Source: Anniella stebbinsi (Eukaryota > Chordata > Lepidosauria > Squamata > Anniellidae). Taken from it: a DNA stretch of 64,000 bases. Shown piece after piece: positions 62,294 through 64,000 of this stretch. Numbering within the stretch: the stretch's first letter is position 1; each line of letters opens with the position of its first letter. The translations under genes were made by a program, and so were the position numbers. The notes under the pieces are model-generated. The model searched no databases. It saw nothing but the letters and a program-made list of their open reading frames with translations, and was not told the origin of the DNA. Location: the NCBI GenBank assembly GCA_029215795.1, contig JARDYH010000035.1:106894-170893 (forward strand). The letters are read 5' to 3'.

Positions 62294-63198
62294 TCCCTCT
62301 ATACTTCCCCTTCTTCCCCTAGACTTCCCCTAGACTTCCCCTTCCCTCTATACTGCCCCTTCTTCCCCTAGACTTCCCCTAGACTTCCTCTTTCCTCTAT
62401 ACTTCCCCTTCTTCCCCTAGACTTCCACTAGACTTCCCCTTCTTTCTATACTTTCCCTTCTTCCCCTAGACTTCCCCTTCTTCCCCTAGACTTCCCCTAG
62501 ACTTCCCCTTCCCTCTATACTTCCCCTTCTTCCCCTAGTCTACCCCTTGACTTCCCCTTCCCTCTATACTTCCCCTTCTTCCCCTAGACTTCCACGTCTT
62601 CCCCTAGACTTCCCCTTCTTCCCCAAGACTTCCCCTACACTTCCCCTTCCCTCTATACTTCCCCTTCTTCCCTAGACTTCCCCTAGATTTCCCCTTCTTC
62701 CCCTAGACTTCCCCTTCTTCCCCTAGACTTCCCCTTCCATCTATACTTCCCCTTCTTCCCCTAGACTTCTCCTAGACTTCCCCTTCTTCCCCTAGACTTC
62801 CCCTTCTTCCCCTAGACTTCCCGTACACTTCCCCTTCCCTCTATACTTTCCCTTCTTCCCCTAGACTTCCCCTAGACTTCCCCTTCTTCCCCTAGACTTC
62901 CCCTAGACTTCCCCTTCCCTCTATACTTCCCCTTCTTCCATTAGACTTCCCCTTCCCTCTATACTTCCCCTGCTTCCCCTAGACTTCCCCTAGACTTCTC
63001 CTTCTTCCCCTTAACTTCCTCTAGACTTCCCTTCCCTCTATACTTCCCCTTCTTCCCCTAGACTTCCCCTAGACTTCCCCTTCCCTCTCTACTTCCCCTT
63101 CTTCCCCTAGACTTCCCCTTCTTCCCCTAGACTTCCCCTTCTTCCCCTAGACTTCCCCTTCCCTCTATACTTCCCCTTCTTCCATTAGACTTCCCCTT
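62294..63198 (+). repeat. HOR5 block matching HOR4 53586-54490
   Basis: Landmarks TACTGCCCC 53643/62351, TAGTCTACC 53828/62536 and TTAACTTCCTC 54305/63013 lie 8708 bp apart. The rare words CCATCTATA and CCCGTACAC occur in both. This shorter period shows that the HOR5 order differs from a simple continuation of the ~12.87-kb pattern. Confidence 0.87.
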
Positions 63199-63420
63199 CC
63201 ATCTATACTTCCCCTTCTTCCCCTAGACTTCTCCTAGACTTCCCCTTCTTCCCCTAGACTTCCCCTTCTTCCTTTAGACTTCCCGTAGACTTCCCCTTCC
63301 CTCTATACTTTCCCTTCTTCCCCTAGACTTCCCCTAGACTTCCCCTTCTTCCCCTAGACTTCCCCTAGACTTCCCCTTCCCTCTATACTTCCCCTTCTTC
63401 CATTAGACTTCCCCTTCCCT
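63199..63420 (+). repeat. Partial second copy of a 462-bp tandem repeat
   Basis: CCATCTATA (62737/63199), CCCGTA (62820/63282) and a TTAGACTTCCCC phrase (62941/63403) recur at 462 bp. The second copy stops near 63420, where CCCTCTCTAC begins a different segment. CCATCTATA occurs once more near 63915. Confidence 0.82.
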
Positions 63421-63698
63421 CTCTACTTCCCCTTCTTCCCCTAGACTTCCCCTTCTTCCCCTAGACTTCCCCTTCTTCCCCTAGACTTCCCCTTTCCCTC
63501 TATACTTCCCCTTCTTCCATTAGACTTCCCCTTCCCTCTATACTTCCCCTGCTTCCCCTAGACTTCCCCTAGACTTTCCCGTCTTCCCATAGACTTCCCG
63601 TAGACTTCCCCTTCCCTCTATACTTCCCCTTCTTCCCCTAGACTTCCCCTTCCCTCTATACTTCCCCTTCTTCCCCTAGACTTCCCCTTCTTCCCCTA
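63421..63698 (+). repeat. Segment matching HOR1 6451-6728
   Basis: CCTTTCCCTC (6521/63491), TCTTCCATTAG (6543/63513) and TTCCCATAGACTTCCCG (6614/63584) lie at an offset of 56970. CCCATAGAC was seen only at these two places. The copy here has extra changes just before it (GACTTTCCCGTCTTCC for GACTTCCCCTTCTTCC). Confidence 0.85.
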
Positions 63699-64000
63699 GA
63701 CTTCCTCTTCTTCCCCTAGACTTCCCCTTCCCTCTATACTTCCCCTTCTTCCCCTAGACTTCCCCTTCTTCCCTTAGACTTCCCCTTCTTCCCTTAGACT
63801 TCCCCTTCCCTCTATACTTCCCCTTCTTCCCCTAGACTTCCCCTAGACTTCCCCTTCCCGCTATACTTTTCCTTCTTCCCCTAGACTTCCCCTTCTTCCC
63901 CTAGACTTCCCCTTCCATCTATACTTCCCCTTCTTCCCCTAGACTTCTCCTAGACTTCCCCTTCTTCCCCTAGACTTCCCCTTCTTCCCCTAGACTTCCC

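Larger units (their letters stand above)
2891..62551 (+). other. TAGTCTACCCC landmark series (15 sites)
   Basis: The two-substitution A20 variant CCTAGTCTACCCCTTGAC occurs at 2891, 5924, 12671, 15403, 17680, 21725, 24002, 33078, 35750, 38469, 45955, 48616, 50796, 53828 and 62536 (position of its TAGTCT). In about half of the sites it is followed some 50 bp later by CTTCCACGTCTTCC. It is a convenient index of the ~2.2-3.0-kb sub-blocks. Nothing suggests it is a functional site. Confidence 0.9.
1..64000 (+). repeat. Pyrimidine-rich satellite array filling the whole window
   Basis: Every stretch can be parsed into three related modules of 20, 11 and 18 bp or point variants of them, all in the same orientation. 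The plus strand is overwhelmingly C and T. Purines occur almost only in the TAGA/TATA module tails and in rare variants. No unique sequence, transposon, inverted segment, poly-A or low-copy island interrupts the array, and neither window edge leaves it. Tandem satellites that grow by unequal exchange typically show this mix of short monomers and long higher-order repeats. I do not recognise the family and cannot assign a species. A centromeric, pericentromeric, subtelomeric or sex-chromosome location is possible but not shown. CpG is scarce and confined to variant words such as CCCGCTATA, CCCGTAGAC, CTACGTCC and CCCGAGAC. Confidence 0.98.
1..64000 (-). other. Near-continuous G-quadruplex motif on the minus strand
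   Basis: The complement of A20 reads TCTAGGGGAAGAAGGGGAAG. In runs of A20 and B11 the GGGG tracts are separated by AAGAA (5 nt) or AAGTCTA (7 nt). Inside C18 the tracts are GGG-AA-GGGG. Four or more tracts with loops of 2-7 nt satisfy the usual G3+N1-7 rule repeatedly, for example opposite 91-150. Only the A20-C18 border (loop AAGTATAGA, 9 nt) exceeds it. The plus strand has matching CCCC tracts suited to i-motifs. Formation in cells is inference. Confidence 0.85.
1..64000. other. No coding capacity; no gene in the window
   Basis: Every A20 and B11 contains CTAGA, giving TAG on both strands. Distances between successive plus-strand TAGs are mostly 11, 20 or 38 bp, all 2 modulo 3, so three successive modules close all three frames. 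C18 adds another minus-strand TAG (from CTATA). Variants that lose TAG lengthen frames only locally. ATG is nearly absent on the plus strand. On the minus strand it occurs in variants such as CTAATGGAAGAAG and is followed by a stop within a few codons. I see no rRNA, tRNA, terminator, origin or promoter. Confidence 0.95.
59652..64000 (+). repeat. Higher-order repeat copy 5 (HOR5), partial and rearranged
   Basis: It starts at P1 59652 and runs off the window. The first part is collinear with HOR3 and HOR4, including the TCCTGTAGTC word 378-379 bp after P1. A 1257-bp tandem duplication follows (about 59.78-62.29 kb). A block of about 0.9 kb then matches HOR4 at offset 8708, with a partial 462-bp repeat after it. 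The piece at 63421-63698 matches HOR1 6451-6728 at offset 56970. It carries more private point variants than the earlier HORs, for example ATAGATCCCC near 60670 and CTTTTCTTCCCC near 61394. Confidence 0.82.

Noticed and set aside
1..64000. CTATA/TATA words in every C18 as promoters
   Set aside because: They are part of a repeated module present throughout the array, with no associated gene, initiator or unique context.
1..64000. Telomere repeat, because the minus strand contains TAGGGG
   Set aside because: The unit lengths are 11, 18 and 20 bp with AAG/GAAG spacers. No perfect short telomeric hexamer or heptamer runs occur, and the array has kilobase-scale HORs. A telomere-derived origin cannot be excluded but is unsupported.
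1..64000. CRISPR array
   Set aside because: There are no conserved repeats separated by unique spacers. The variable parts are module variants, and no cas genes are present.
1..64000. Repetitive protein-coding gene (Ser/Pro/Leu-rich on the plus strand or Gly/Glu/Lys-rich on the minus strand)
   Set aside because: TAG occurs in nearly every module on both strands with spacing that rotates frames, so no long open frame can exist.
1..64000. Simple sequencing or low-complexity artefact
   Set aside because: The variants are consistently inherited between copies tens of kilobases apart with exact offsets (6322, 1610, 588, 448), which random error would not produce. Local mis-assembly of copy number remains possible.
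1..64000. Assignment to a named satellite family or species
   Set aside because: I do not recognise the modules, and nothing other than satellite is present to indicate a taxon.

Overview
The window is one uninterrupted satellite array, and I find no gene in it. All 64 kb is made of three short, related, pyrimidine-rich modules in one orientation: a 20-bp module (A20, CTTCCCCTTCTTCCCCTAGA), an 11-bp module (B11, CTTCCCCTAGA) and an 18-bp module (C18, CTTCCCCTTCCCTCTATA). A20 is B11 with nine extra bases (TTCTTCCCC). C18 shares the same head but ends in TATA rather than TAGA. They join into phrases such as C18-A20 (38 bp), C18-A20-B11 (49 bp) and C18-A20-A20-B11 (69 bp). I saw no unrelated insertion, transposon, RNA gene, CRISPR array or inversion. 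The scale and organisation suggest heterochromatic satellite DNA from a eukaryotic long-read assembly. Nothing here identifies the taxon or chromosome.

Above the module level the array is nested. I tracked rare variant words by hand as landmarks. The word TTCTACCCCT followed by CTAGACTTCCCCTGGAC ('P1') occurs at 11, 13518, 33925, 46791 and 59652. It divides the window into four higher-order repeat (HOR) copies of 13507, 20407, 12866 and 12861 bp, plus a truncated fifth. Much of the size variation traces to later tandem duplications and deletions. These include a 6322-bp tandem duplication and a 1610-bp tandem duplication in HOR2, a 588-bp duplication in HOR3, a 2648/2236-bp duplication in HOR1 and a 1257-bp duplication in HOR5. 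There is a 118-bp deletion in HOR1, a 1401-bp deletion in HOR4, and a junction at the window start that lacks 1633 bp relative to HOR2.

Region by region: 1-13517 is HOR1, which contains the 2.6/2.2-kb duplication and a block around 8.3-11 kb marked by TTCACC words. 13518-33924 is HOR2, enlarged by the 6322-bp and 1610-bp duplications. 33925-46790 is HOR3. 46791-59651 is HOR4, whose 50.7-54.0 kb part matches HOR1 (2.8-6.1 kb) better than its neighbour HOR3. 59652-64000 is the start of HOR5, scrambled by 1257-bp and 462-bp duplications.

The sequence has no coding capacity. Stop codons recur at module spacings that rotate through all frames on both strands. Its plausible activity is structural. 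The minus strand is an almost continuous series of GGGG/GGG runs with loops mostly of 2-9 nt, which suggests G-quadruplex potential with i-motif potential on the plus strand, and every A20 carries a 15-nt mirror repeat. All coordinates and offsets come from reading by eye. Block boundaries are approximate (tens of bases), whereas landmark offsets are exact to the extent the landmarks were located correctly.
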